This document shows positions 33,696 to 42,176 of a stretch of 64,000 nucleotides of DNA, piece after piece; position 1 is the first letter of the stretch, and each line of letters starts with the position of its first letter. The DNA is from Nonomuraea sp. PA05. GTDB lineage: Bacteria; Actinomycetota; Actinomycetes; Streptosporangiales; Streptosporangiaceae. Location of the stretch: the NCBI RefSeq assembly GCF_008086045.1, contig NZ_VSEY01000004.1, positions 124,001 through 188,000 on the forward strand, given 5' to 3'. The notes below the pieces were generated by a model. That model was given only the letters and a program-made list of their open reading frames with translations. It made no database searches and had not been told where the DNA came from. Made by a program: the position numbers and the translations under genes.

Positions 33696-36341
33696 GTGAG
33701 CGCTTCTCCGATTCGATCCCTGGCCATAAAAATGGTCCGCCGATCGGCGGTCTGGAAGAGAAGCACGTTCGTTCCTGCGGTCATCTTCACCGGCCCGCAC
33801 CGCGAGGCGCAGGCCTCCATCTTCGCCGGTGCGGTCGCCGGTGAGGTGCCGAACGCGGACGTGAGCCACGACCACGGGCGCCAGACGACCTTCCGGACAC
33901 TCATCGACCGCGCGGCCGGGGAGACGGGAGATCTGGGCGCCCGAGTGCCGGGTTCCTGGTTGCCGGCGCCGCGATTTCCGCTCACCCAGATCATTCTGTT
34001 CGCGCTGCGAATCCATGAGGAGCGAGAACAACCACCCGAAGAGAACCGGGGCGACCAGGCCGGCAGCGGCTCGCAAAGGTCCCGGGACGCGGTCTACGAA
34101 GAACGCCTGCGAGAATGGCGGCGCCGGCGCGCCCCCCTGCGATCGTTCGGCGGCCGTTTCGAATATTTCGTGCGATTCCTGGGCGGCCCGTCCATCGTGG
34201 CGGCGATTGTCACGGTGCTGCTCACGAAGTGGCTGGAGACCGCCGGCGCGGCCAACGTGTTCATCCTCGCGGGTTCCTTCGTCGGCGCGGTACTGGCCGC
34301 CCTGGCGATGGCCCGCTTCTGGTCCAGTGGCACGTACCGGCATCGCTGGTTCTGCACGGAGCCGTATGTGCGGCGCGGCGAGCGCGAAGCACTGCCCGCC
34401 TACCTGCGCAGGGTGGCGGAGCAGGAGGACGACGCCGTCATCGAGCGGCTGCTCATGTTCGCCTTCCTCGAGGATCTGCGCCTCGCCTACCGCCGCAAGG
34501 CGCCCTGGCCGGGGTGGGGCAGGGGCGGCTACGCCGTTCTCCGGCTCGGCGACATCGGCCGTGACGCCGAGCGGACGAATTTCCTCAAGGTCATGCATCG
34601 GGTGCTCACGGACACAGGACGGAAGGTGCCGCTGCTCGTCGTCGCCGAGGCGGACGTGTGGCCCGCGGGCCTGTGCGGCGACGACCATCCGTCCGCGGCC
34701 CGGGTGAACCCGGCGGGCCCTGACCTGCTCCGGGCCCATGCCGACTGGCAGGACTCCGCACAGCGGGTGTCGCCCTGCCCTTACCTGGTCATGGACCGGA
34801 GCGCGGCCTACGAGAAGTTCACGGACGTGCCGCAGGTCAAGCGGCGCGCCCTCCGGCGATTTCGTCCCGTCGGATACTGGCTGCTGGTCGCGACGACCAT
34901 TCTGCTGCCGCTCGGCGGAGGCGGGTGGTGGGTGCTGCGCCCGTGCGGGTCAGGTCTGTCCTCGATGAACGGCGAATGCATCGGCCTGAGTAGCGCCACC
35001 GTCAATTACGACTCCACGCTCGCGCCGATCCTGCGCCTCATCACCGATCAGAACGACTCCATCCCTGCGGACGCCAAGATCTACCGCATCATCTACTTCG
35101 GGCAGCTCACCCGCTCCGGGGAGCAGGATCCCGGTCACAGCCTGGTCGGCACAGCCGCGGAGCTGACCAGGCTCTACGCCAGGCAGCTCGAGACCAACAA
35201 GCAGCAGAGCGACTGGAAGGTGCAGGTCGAGTTCGCCAATCCGGGGCAGGATTTCACGAACGCCCACATGGCCGCCGACGCGATCGTCAAGCGCGCGGCC
35301 TGGGATCATTCCATCGCGGCCGTGGTCGGCCTCGGCTGGAGCCGCACCGAGGTGCGAACAGCGTTGGAAATCCTGTGCGGGGCGCAACTGCCGGCGGTCA
35401 CGACCTCCGCGGGCGCCGATCGGCTGCGCCCGCTCGGCGGCAAGATGTGCCCGTATTTCTACCGGATGGCGGCACTCAACTCACACCAGGCCAGAGTCGC
35501 GGTCCATTGGCTGAAAACGGGCCTGCCGTTGCAGGAGGGCAAGCTGCCCGAGAACCCCAAGGTGGCGATTCTGCAGCAACGAGATGAGCTGGAGATCTAC
35601 AGCGAGGACATGGCGGACGAGTTCGCGAAAATCTATCCAGCGAACCTCTACCGGAGATACGTCTACACCGACGACAAAGATCTGCGGTACATGGTCGAAC
35701 AAGCGTGCCGGGAATACGGAGCCCTGTTCTACACGGGCCGCGCCGCACTGTTCCCGGTGCTGGATGACGCGTGGCGGACTCACTGTGCGAAGCGAAATGT
35801 GCCTGTGCTGTCCTCTGACGATGTGACGAGCATGGTGGCCACGGAGACGAAGCGCAACCCGCAGGGACACAACATGGATGTGCGGTTCATCTCGCTCAGC
35901 GATCCCCGTACGGACGAGAGCGCCCCGGCCGCGAACAACCACGAGAGTGTCGTCCGCGAGATCATGAAGCAGGTCGAGGCCGAACGTAAGAAGAGCACGC
36001 ACGAGGGCCATCCGGCACCCGTGCCACTGCCTGCCGACCATGTCATGCTGACCCACGACGCGGCGCTCGCCGTCACCACCGCCTTCGACTGGATCCGCGG
36101 CTATACGGACGGCATGGACGTCAGCGCCGGAGTGCAGGACAACCTGCGTGGCCTCGAAGTCGCCGGCGCTACCGGCGCGATCACCTTTCCGATGGGCAAA
36201 GAGCCGCATGACGCGCAGAACCGGAGACTGTGGCTCATGCGGGCGGTCCCACGCGAGCGGCTCGAGCGGGTGGACGTCTGTCATGTCGAGAACACCATGG
36301 TCGTCTGCGAAGGGGCGCAGGAGGCGAAGGCCCCTTCGTGA
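33696..36341 (+). CDS. Membrane protein with a periplasmic-binding-protein-like sensor domain
   Basis: 881-residue protein with GTG start at 33696 and a GGGAG site seven bases upstream. A cytoplasmic N-terminal region of about 165 residues is followed by two membrane segments (about 167-205), a second cytoplasmic region and a third membrane segment near residues 395-415. The C-terminal 460 residues are extracytoplasmic and resemble type 1 periplasmic ligand-binding proteins (branched-chain amino-acid-binding style; AAVVGLGWSRTEV, LPAVTTSAGAD, TGAITFPMGK). Codon use is less G/C-biased than neighbours. No kinase, cyclase or transporter domain is recognised in the cytoplasmic part, so it may be a ligand-controlled membrane signal protein. 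Convergent with the biosynthetic cluster. Confidence 0.75.
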   Translation: MSASPIRSLAIKMVRRSAVWKRSTFVPAVIFTGPHREAQASIFAGAVAGEVPNADVSHDHGRQTTFRTLIDRAAGETGDLGARVPGSWLPAPRFPLTQIILFALRIHEEREQPPEENRGDQAGSGSQRSRDAVYEERLREWRRRRAPLRSFGGRFEYFVRFLGGPSIVAAIVTVLLTKWLETAGAANVFILAGSFVGAVLAALAMARFWSSGTYRHRWFCTEPYVRRGEREALPAYLRRVAEQEDDAVIERLLMFAFLEDLRLAYRRKAPWPGWGRGGYAVLRLGDIGRDAERTNFLKVMHRVLTDTGRKVPLLVVAEADVWPAGLCGDDHPSAARVNPAGPDLLRAHADWQDSAQRVSPCPYLVMDRSAAYEKFTDVPQVKRRALRRFRPVGYWLLVATTILLPLGGGGWWVLRPCGSGLSSMNGECIGLSSATVNYDSTLAPILRLITDQNDSIPADAKIYRIIYFGQLTRSGEQDPGHSLVGTAAELTRLYARQLETNKQQSDWKVQVEFANPGQDFTNAHMAADAIVKRAAWDHSIAAVVGLGWSRTEVRTALEILCGAQLPAVTTSAGADRLRPLGGKMCPYFYRMAALNSHQARVAVHWLKTGLPLQEGKLPENPKVAILQQRDELEIYSEDMADEFAKIYPANLYRRYVYTDDKDLRYMVEQACREYGALFYTGRAALFPVLDDAWRTHCAKRNVPVLSSDDVTSMVATETKRNPQGHNMDVRFISLSDPRTDESAPAANNHESVVREIMKQVEAERKKSTHEGHPAPVPLPADHVMLTHDAALAVTTAFDWIRGYTDGMDVSAGVQDNLRGLEVAGATGAITFPMGKEPHDAQNRRLWLMRAVPRERLERVDVCHVENTMVVCEGAQEAKAPS

Positions 36342-36350
36342 ACTCTCTGA

Positions 36351-37673
36351 TCAACGCACGACGGGGTCCCGGACGCCCGCCCGCATCCCCAGGCAGGCGA
36401 GCACCCCGAGCCCCGCGCACATGACCCACACCGCACCCCCCACGTACTGGAACAACGCCGTCCCGATGCTCGGCCCGACCGCCCAGCCCGCCGTCTGGCA
36501 GGTGGACAGCGCGCCGATGTAGCGGCTGCGCAGGGCGGGGGCCGGGGCGGCGAGAGCCGGGTAGGCGCCGATGGACGGGGCGCTGATGATCTCGCCGAGG
36601 GTCCAGACGACGGCGCCCACGACGAAGATCCACGGGCCGAAGGGCAGGCCGAACAGGCCCAGGCCGACGCCGAGGAGGAGGCAGCCGGCGGCGACGGTGG
36701 CGCGCATGGAGAAGCGCTGGATGAGGGTGGTCAGGGGAAGCTCGACGAAGATGACGAGCGCGCCGTTGAGGGCGACGACGGCGCCGTAGAGTGCGGTCGG
36801 GTAGCCGCGTTGCTGTATTTCGAGCGGGAGCGTCGACTGGTACTGGACCTCGGCGACCGCGGTGATGAACATGCCGGCGAGGAAGAGCAGGAACCGGCGG
36901 TCTCGCAGGAGGTCGCGGTAGCGGGCGGTGTCCTCGGGGGCCGGGGCGTTCTCCGTGGTGCGGCGGCGGGGCGCGGGCGGGATGACGAGCAGCACGACGA
37001 CGGCGAAGAGCAGGCTGACGACGGCGTTGACGACGAAGACCACCTGGTAGGAGTACGCGGCGGCCAGCCAGACGCCGAGCAGCGGGCCGATGGCGGCGCC
37101 GAGGTTGAGTCCGAAGCGGCTGGCGGCCGAGGCCATCACGAGCCGCTGCGGCGGGGTCAGCTCGGCGAGCATGGTGGAGGCGGCCGGGCGGTACATCTGG
37201 CCGAACGCGCCCGCGACGGAGCTGATGGCCAGCAGCGGGACGATCGCCGTGACGGCGGCGAGTGCGGCGGTGGCGACGCTGCACAGCAGCATCGACCAGA
37301 TGATCACCGTGCGGGCGCCGAACCGGCCGGTCGCGGTGCCGCTGACGAACGTTCCCACGATGGAGCCGGCGCCGAAGCCGGTGAGGACGAGGCCCGCCTG
37401 TGCCGGGCTGTAGCCGATGCCGGTCAGGTAGAGGACGAGGAAGAGGGCGACGAAGCTGCCCATGCGGTTGAGTGCGATGCCGAACAGCAGGACGATCGCC
37501 GAGCGGGGCAACTCGCGCAGCGTCCGCAGCACTCCGGCAGGCGCCTCGTCGGCGGGCGCCTCGTCGGCGGGCGCCCCACCGGCAGGCGCCCCGTCGGCGG
37601 GCGTCCCACCGGCGGGCGTCCCGTCGGCGCCGATCCCGTCGGTGGGCGTCCCCTCGCCCGACGGGGCCGTCAT
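36351..37673 (-). CDS. MFS exporter, last gene of the left arm of the biosynthetic cluster (TblR-like position)
   Basis: 440-residue major-facilitator protein with about 12 membrane segments and a cytoplasmic N-terminal tail of about 45 residues made of GGTPADGAP/ADEAPAG repeats. ATG 37673 overlaps the ATP-grasp stop (ATGA), placing it at the end of the 13-kb minus-strand operon. In the tabtoxin cluster an MFS gene (tblR) exports the dipeptide toxin. By context this protein is the export and self-protection route of the product here. Substrate specificity is inferred only from the neighbourhood. Confidence 0.88.
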   Translation of the reverse strand: MTAPSGEGTPTDGIGADGTPAGGTPADGAPAGGAPADEAPADEAPAGVLRTLRELPRSAIVLLFGIALNRMGSFVALFLVLYLTGIGYSPAQAGLVLTGFGAGSIVGTFVSGTATGRFGARTVIIWSMLLCSVATAALAAVTAIVPLLAISSVAGAFGQMYRPAASTMLAELTPPQRLVMASAASRFGLNLGAAIGPLLGVWLAAAYSYQVVFVVNAVVSLLFAVVVLLVIPPAPRRRTTENAPAPEDTARYRDLLRDRRFLLFLAGMFITAVAEVQYQSTLPLEIQQRGYPTALYGAVVALNGALVIFVELPLTTLIQRFSMRATVAAGCLLLGVGLGLFGLPFGPWIFVVGAVVWTLGEIISAPSIGAYPALAAPAPALRSRYIGALSTCQTAGWAVGPSIGTALFQYVGGAVWVMCAGLGVLACLGMRAGVRDPVVR

Positions 37674-39028
37674 GCGGGGCTCCAGGCGCAGCGTAACGCC
37701 GCCAGCGATCGGTCGAGCGCGGCGGACACCTCCTCGCGACCGGCCGCCGTGGCGGTGGCGAACGCGACCCGCCCCTCCATGAGGTCCTTGTGCGGCAGCA
37801 GGACGACCTCACCGGGCCCGACGAGCGGAACGGCGAGATCGGCCTCCGGCGGCAGCCCGTCCGCGGAGAAGGCGATCTCCTCGATCCGGGTCTCGTGCCA
37901 CGGCGGGTAGGCGAACCTGATCCCCGAGCACAGCGCCCGCGTCCGCGTCAGGTCGGGCGCGTCGCCGCACGACACCGCGGCGAGGGCCAGGCCGGGGTCC
38001 ACGCCGGAGGCGCAGTGGCACAGGTACGACAGCAGGTCGCCGCCGAGCCGCCCGTTGATCTCGATCAGCTTCGGCCCCTCGTCGGTGAGCTTGAACTCGG
38101 TGTGCGTGGCCCCGGTCTCGTAGCCGACGGCCGCGTGGACCTGGTCGAGGAAGCCTGCGATCGCGGGGTCGCCGAGCAGCGGGTCGTCCCCGTCCGTCCA
38201 GTGGCCGGTCTCCTCGAAGTACGGCGCGAAGCCCATCTCCTTGTGGGAGACGAAGACCGGCGTGACCCGCCCGTCCTGTACGACGCAGTCGACGGCGACC
38301 TCCGGCCCCGTCAGATACTCCTCGATCAGCACGAAACGGTCGGCGGACGGCAGGCCGGCGGCGGGGAGGCGGTGCGCGGAGGCGAAGTGGTCGGCCAGTT
38401 CGCCGCCGTCGCGAACCAGCGCGACGGCCTGGCTGGCGACCCCCGCCCTGGGTTTGACGACGACCGGGAAGCCGAACTTGTCGGCGGCGGCGAGCGCCTC
38501 GGCCAAGTCGCCGACCAGCACGGACTGCGGCTGCGGCACGCCGCGCCGGCCGGTGCCGTCCGCGGCGAGGGCGGAGCGGGTGGTGAGCTGGTCGGCGAGC
38601 GCGGAGCGGGTGGCGTGCTGGTCAGCGGCGTACGCGGCGAGGGCGGAGCGGGTGGCGTGCTTGTCGCGGCAGGCGCGGGCGGCATCCGGGCCTGCGCCGG
38701 GCAGGCCGACGGCCGCGGCGGCGAGCGCGGTGTCCACGACGTGGTCCTCGGCCCAGGTCATCACCCCGTCGGCGGCCACCCGCGCGACGACCTCGCGGAC
38801 GGCGGCGACGATGCCGCCGGTCGTCATGCCGGGCACGACGGCGGCGGAGGCGATGTACGGCGCCTCCCAGTCGACCGGCCTGCCGATGACGAGGTGCACC
38901 TCGTACCGCTCGCCGATCTGGCGCAGCATGAACTCCCGGTACAGACGCGGCCCGGTCGCCACGACCACGAGCCGCTTCACGGGCCGATTCACGGGCCGAT
39001 CCACGGGCCGATCCACGGGCCGCTTCAC
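37670..39028 (-). CDS. ATP-grasp ligase (TblF-like amino-acid/dipeptide ligase)
   Basis: 452-residue ATP-grasp enzyme: nucleotide-binding Lys in PVVVKPRAG, EEYLTGPEVAVD, and the Mg-binding Glu/Asn pair in LIEINGRLGGD. Such ligases form amide bonds between amino acids via acyl phosphates. The N terminus holds RPV-D/N repeats, and an insert near residues 119-155 contains three TRSALA units; both are frame-keeping repeats. Because the first repeat encodes several GTG codons, the start could be 39028 (GTGA overlap with the cupin stop) or up to 16 codons later. In tabtoxin, an ATP-grasp ligase joins tabtoxinine-beta-lactam to threonine; the same role is proposed here. Confidence 0.88.
   Translation of the reverse strand: MKRPVDRPVDRPVNRPVKRLVVVATGPRLYREFMLRQIGERYEVHLVIGRPVDWEAPYIASAAVVPGMTTGGIVAAVREVVARVAADGVMTWAEDHVVDTALAAAAVGLPGAGPDAARACRDKHATRSALAAYAADQHATRSALADQLTTRSALAADGTGRRGVPQPQSVLVGDLAEALAAADKFGFPVVVKPRAGVASQAVALVRDGGELADHFASAHRLPAAGLPSADRFVLIEEYLTGPEVAVDCVVQDGRVTPVFVSHKEMGFAPYFEETGHWTDGDDPLLGDPAIAGFLDQVHAAVGYETGATHTEFKLTDEGPKLIEINGRLGGDLLSYLCHCASGVDPGLALAAVSCGDAPDLTRTRALCSGIRFAYPPWHETRIEEIAFSADGLPPEADLAVPLVGPGEVVLLPHKDLMEGRVAFATATAAGREEVSAALDRSLAALRCAWSPA
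38565..38665 (-). repeat. In-frame repeat in the ATP-grasp gene
   Basis: Three copies of a unit giving (H/T)ATRSALA are spaced by short linkers. They lie in a loop between ATP-grasp subdomains. A related 12-base GGGCCGATCCAC-type repeat sits at 38976-39026 at the gene's start. Confidence 0.7.
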
Positions 39029-39573
39029 GACGCCCACTCGGCGCCGATGCCGACGAACGCCATCAGCGCGGGCGTGGCGGCGCGGTTGTGCCAGGCGTGG
39101 CGGGTGCCCTGCTGGACGACGCACGCTCCGGGGGTGAGCCGCACCTCGTCGCCGGAGTCGAGCTCCAGCCACAGCTCGCCTTCGAGGCAGATGCCGTAGT
39201 CGAGGGTGTCGGTGGTGTGCATGCCCGAGGTGTCGCCCGGTTCGAAGACGTCCATGAGCCCTGGCAGCCGCTCCTCGACCTCCGCGTCGATCTCGGCCCG
39301 CTCCTCAGGAGAGGGCGGCGGCACGGACGAGGCGGGCGGGAAGCGGACGAGCAGGAGCCGGGTCCCGCCGGCGCCCGCGAAGAACGGCAGGGTGACCGGC
39401 GGGGCCGCCTTGGGGCCGACGGTCGCGCCGCCGTCGGGGCTGCCCCACATCAGGTACATCTCCTGGCCGGGCAGCGCGCGGGCGGTGATCGGCGTGACGA
39501 GCGTGTCGCCGGCGATGACCGCCGCGCCGTCCGGGCGGAACCCGGTCACGACGAGGCGTGGGTCGATGGCCAT
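39025..39573 (-). CDS. Cupin-domain protein
   Basis: 182-residue protein with a C-terminal conserved-barrel cupin: DTLDYGICLEGELWLELDSG supplies the first motif and GTRHAWHN the second. The canonical metal ligands are only partly kept; the first motif has a His-Thr-Thr-Asp and a Glu, the second two His. The N-terminal 100 residues are less conserved. It overlaps the BtrH-like stop by one base and the ATP-grasp start as GTGA. A small-molecule oxygenase, isomerase or binding role is possible; I know no tabtoxin counterpart. Confidence 0.8.
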   Translation of the reverse strand: MAIDPRLVVTGFRPDGAAVIAGDTLVTPITARALPGQEMYLMWGSPDGGATVGPKAAPPVTLPFFAGAGGTRLLLVRFPPASSVPPPSPEERAEIDAEVEERLPGLMDVFEPGDTSGMHTTDTLDYGICLEGELWLELDSGDEVRLTPGACVVQQGTRHAWHNRAATPALMAFVGIGAEWAS

Positions 39574-40511
39574 CAGATTCCTCCTCGTTCCCGCAGCAGC
39601 TTGAGCGTGCCCTCCTCCGCCGCGCGCAGGTCCGCGCAGGCGGCGGCCACGCGGACGGCGTCCACCTGGCCGAGGGCCTTGCCGATCATCAACTGGTTCC
39701 TGATGTCCCTGCACCGCGCGACGAGGTCGGCGAGCGCGGGTTCGGCGTCCGCGTACGCGGGCTGCCGCGCCGCGAAGGCGCGCAGGCAGGCCCGCGACCC
39801 CTCGTAGACGGAGAAGGCGTCGTAGAGCAGGGCGATGGTGCGGGCGGGGGCGATCCACGGGGTGGCCAGGAGGTCGGCCACCCCGTCCAGCAGCGCGTAC
39901 GTGTCGTCGTGGTCGCGCAGCACCTCCGTGAACGCCGCCGCGGAGCCGGTCACGGCGGCGTGCACGTCGTACGGCCCGGCAGGGAACCAGCTCACGTGCC
40001 GCAGCTTGCCGTTGTCGTAGGCGGCGGCGATGACGTCCTCGGGGTAGGCGTAGCGGCACAGCACGCTCGCCCGGTTGTCGTCGAGGATCGACCAGCGCCC
40101 GTCCGCGAAGGACGTGAGCGTGATGGTGTGCACGACGTGGTCGACGCGGTATTCGGGGGTGTGCGGCAGGTAGTAGACGTCCACGAACAGGATCACGTAC
40201 CCGGCGCGGCGGACGGTTTCGATGATGAGGTCGCGCGCCTGCGCGTAGGTGTCGAACGGCAGGTACTCCCTGGCGACGCCGACGCGGGCGAGGTTGGCGG
40301 GGTCGAGAAGGGCGCTCTGGAAGTCGTACTTCGGGCGGCCGATGCGGATGACCTGGTCGGCGATGTCGTCGCCGGCGACCAGGCAGGGGGAGAAGGCCAG
40401 CGGCAGGTCGGGCACCCGCTCGGCGAGCATGACCATGGCCTGCCGCTGGTAGCAGTTGAGGAACGACCGGTCGTACAACTGCTGGTCGTAGCCGTAGACG
40501 TCGTCTTTCAT
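39573..40511 (-). CDS. BtrH-type acyltransferase (papain-like)
   Basis: 312-residue protein resembling the BtrH N-terminal-domain family seen in butirosin and NRPS clusters. The nucleophile is a conserved Cys near the N terminus (LNCYQRQA, Cys20), with a His (VVHTITL) and an Asp/Asn (LDDNRAS) further on. BtrH moves an amino-acyl group from an acyl carrier protein to an amine. Two ACP genes lie just upstream in the same operon, which strengthens this reading. Start ATG 40511 lies four bases after the GNAT stop. The acceptor is unknown. Confidence 0.7.
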   Translation of the reverse strand: MKDDVYGYDQQLYDRSFLNCYQRQAMVMLAERVPDLPLAFSPCLVAGDDIADQVIRIGRPKYDFQSALLDPANLARVGVAREYLPFDTYAQARDLIIETVRRAGYVILFVDVYYLPHTPEYRVDHVVHTITLTSFADGRWSILDDNRASVLCRYAYPEDVIAAAYDNGKLRHVSWFPAGPYDVHAAVTGSAAAFTEVLRDHDDTYALLDGVADLLATPWIAPARTIALLYDAFSVYEGSRACLRAFAARQPAYADAEPALADLVARCRDIRNQLMIGKALGQVDAVRVAAACADLRAAEEGTLKLLRERGGI

Positions 40512-40515
40512 GGCG

Positions 40516-40971
40516 TCAGATCGCCCTGGTCATGAAGGCGCTGTGCGGGTCGGGGCCGTAGCCGGCGAACGGGCCGCAGGGCTCGAAGCCGAACTTCTCG
40601 TACAGCTTCCTGGCCCGCGCGAAGTGCTCGGTCGAGCCGGTCTCCAGGCTGAGCCGGGTCAGGCCCATGGCTTTGGCCTCCGCCAGCATGTGGGTGAGGA
40701 GCTGGGCGGCGATGCCGTCGCGGCGCCGTTCGTAGGCGGTGCGCATGGACTTGATCTCGCCGTGCGTGCCTTCGATGCGCTTGATCGCGCCGCAGCCGAC
40801 GAGCTGGTCGCCGTCGTAGACGGACCAGAACGTGACCTCGGGGACGCGCAGCGCGTCGAGGTCGAGCGCGTAGACGCTGCCCGGCGGGGTGATGGCGCGC
40901 ATCTCCTCCAGGTGCTCCTCCAGGAACGCGGCGATCTCCGGCCCGCGCAGGTCGTCGACCACGATCTTCAT
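40516..40971 (-). CDS. GNAT N-acetyltransferase (TblD-like position)
   Basis: 151-residue GNAT enzyme. The acetyl-CoA-binding region reads SMRTAYERRRDGIAAQLL, followed by LSLETGSTEHFARARKLYEKFGFE, the usual strand 4-helix 3-strand 5 layout. ATG 40971 overlaps the KAS-like stop (ATGA). The tabtoxin cluster also encodes a GNAT protein (TblD). Here it could N-acetylate an intermediate or the finished toxin for self-protection. Confidence 0.88.
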   Translation of the reverse strand: MKIVVDDLRGPEIAAFLEEHLEEMRAITPPGSVYALDLDALRVPEVTFWSVYDGDQLVGCGAIKRIEGTHGEIKSMRTAYERRRDGIAAQLLTHMLAEAKAMGLTRLSLETGSTEHFARARKLYEKFGFEPCGPFAGYGPDPHSAFMTRAI

Positions 40972-41897
40972 TGACTCGCCTCCAGTAGTGCGCACGCGAA
41001 GAAGCCGGGGGCGGAGGCCTGCGCCAGGTAGAGCGCGCCCCGCTCCAGGCCTGTCTTGTCGGTGTAGTCCATCAGATTGATCAGCCAGTCGGCGTTGCCG
41101 CAGTGCCCGTACCTGGTCATCGGCTCCTGGAAGTGCAGCAGCCCGCGGGCCTGCCCGGCGGCCATCGCGTTGAAGCCGGCGATGGGCGTGTACAGGCTGG
41201 AGGTGAAGATCTTCGTGACGTCTCCTGGCGCGCGGCCCGCCTGCTCGTACGCCTGGTCGAGCGCGGCGCGGGCGACGGCCTGCCTGGACGCGAACGTGTC
41301 CTGCCCGACCATGCCGGAGAAGTCGGCGGCCAGCCCTGCGCCGGCGAGGGTGAGGCCGCCGTGGTCGCGGCTGATCAGGCAACCGGCCACGGCGTCGCCG
41401 AACAGCGCGAAGGACTTCACCCTGTCGCGGTCGTCCGGGGTGCGGTCCAGCGCCACCAGGACGACGTTCCGCGCGCCCGCGGCGGCCAGGTCCCAGCCGT
41501 ACCGCAGGGCCTCGACGGAGCTGCAGCACTGCTGGAGCGAGACGATCGCGGGCACGCACGCGGTCAGCCCGGCGGCGCGCATGACCTCGACGGCGACGTC
41601 CCTGCCGAGCAGGCCGAGCGCGCCGTCGGAGGTGGCGAGCACGAGGCGGTCCACCTCGGCGGGCCTGACCCCGTGCGCGCTCAGCACCTTGGCCACGCAG
41701 TCGGCGACGTACGGCACGAGCGGCCCGGTCATCTTCCGGTACGTGCCCGTGCCCATCGCGGAGAACGCGGTGTCCGGCGACACCGCGCGCCACAGGTCGT
41801 CGAAGCCGGGAATGTCCTCAGGGCGGCCCTCGGCGTCGCCGGCCACGTACGCGAAGGATGAGATTCCGGCCACGTGCGTGGATATGGTGCCGGACAC
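40968..41897 (-). CDS. KAS III-like (FabH-like) protein with an altered catalytic triad
   Basis: 309-residue thiolase-fold protein. The nucleophile Cys is in SLQQCCSSVEAL (Cys124/125). The positions of the KAS III His (usual PHQAN motif) and Asn (usual YGN-TSAAS motif) read SSLYTPIAG and YGHCGNADW, so the classical Cys-His-Asn set is not kept. Decarboxylative condensation is therefore doubtful, and acyl transfer from or to an ACP is more likely. It starts with GTG 41897, immediately after the ACP stop codon, so it is translated with its probable carrier partner. Confidence 0.8.
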   Translation of the reverse strand: MSGTISTHVAGISSFAYVAGDAEGRPEDIPGFDDLWRAVSPDTAFSAMGTGTYRKMTGPLVPYVADCVAKVLSAHGVRPAEVDRLVLATSDGALGLLGRDVAVEVMRAAGLTACVPAIVSLQQCCSSVEALRYGWDLAAAGARNVVLVALDRTPDDRDRVKSFALFGDAVAGCLISRDHGGLTLAGAGLAADFSGMVGQDTFASRQAVARAALDQAYEQAGRAPGDVTKIFTSSLYTPIAGFNAMAAGQARGLLHFQEPMTRYGHCGNADWLINLMDYTDKTGLERGALYLAQASAPGFFACALLEASQ

Positions 41898-42176
41898 TCA
41901 GACCTCGGCCGGCGCGCAGGCGTCGATCTCGTCGAGCACCTTCAGTATGCCCTCGACGTCGTCGAGCAGCGGCACCCACTCGGGGCGCAGCGCGATCTTC
42001 CCGCTGGCCTTCTCCTCGATGTAGCTGTTGACCAGGATGAGGATGTTGAGCGAGCTGATCCCGAGCTCGGCGCGCGACATGCCGGGCGCGACGTCGTCGT
42101 AGGTGAGCGGGGGCGCCATCGGCTGGGTGCCGAGGAAGTCGACGAAGTTCCTCAGCCGGTCGTCGAGGTCAGGCAT
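41898..42176 (-). CDS. Acyl carrier protein (ACP-2)
   Basis: 92-residue acyl/peptidyl carrier protein. The phosphopantetheine Ser is in LGISSLNILI; the usual Asp before it is Ile/Ser here. Four short helices are predicted. ATG 42176 overlaps the 3' end of the SyrB2-like gene by eight bases. Since the SyrB2 family acts only on carrier-bound amino acids, this or the second ACP is the probable platform for that enzyme. Confidence 0.85.
   Translation of the reverse strand: MPDLDDRLRNFVDFLGTQPMAPPLTYDDVAPGMSRAELGISSLNILILVNSYIEEKASGKIALRPEWVPLLDDVEGILKVLDEIDACAPAEV

Noticed and set aside
39558..40535. Plus-strand open frame over the BtrH-like gene
   Set aside because: Val/Gly/Arg-rich shadow without domain features; the minus-strand gene has the conserved Cys and His motifs and clean operon junctions.
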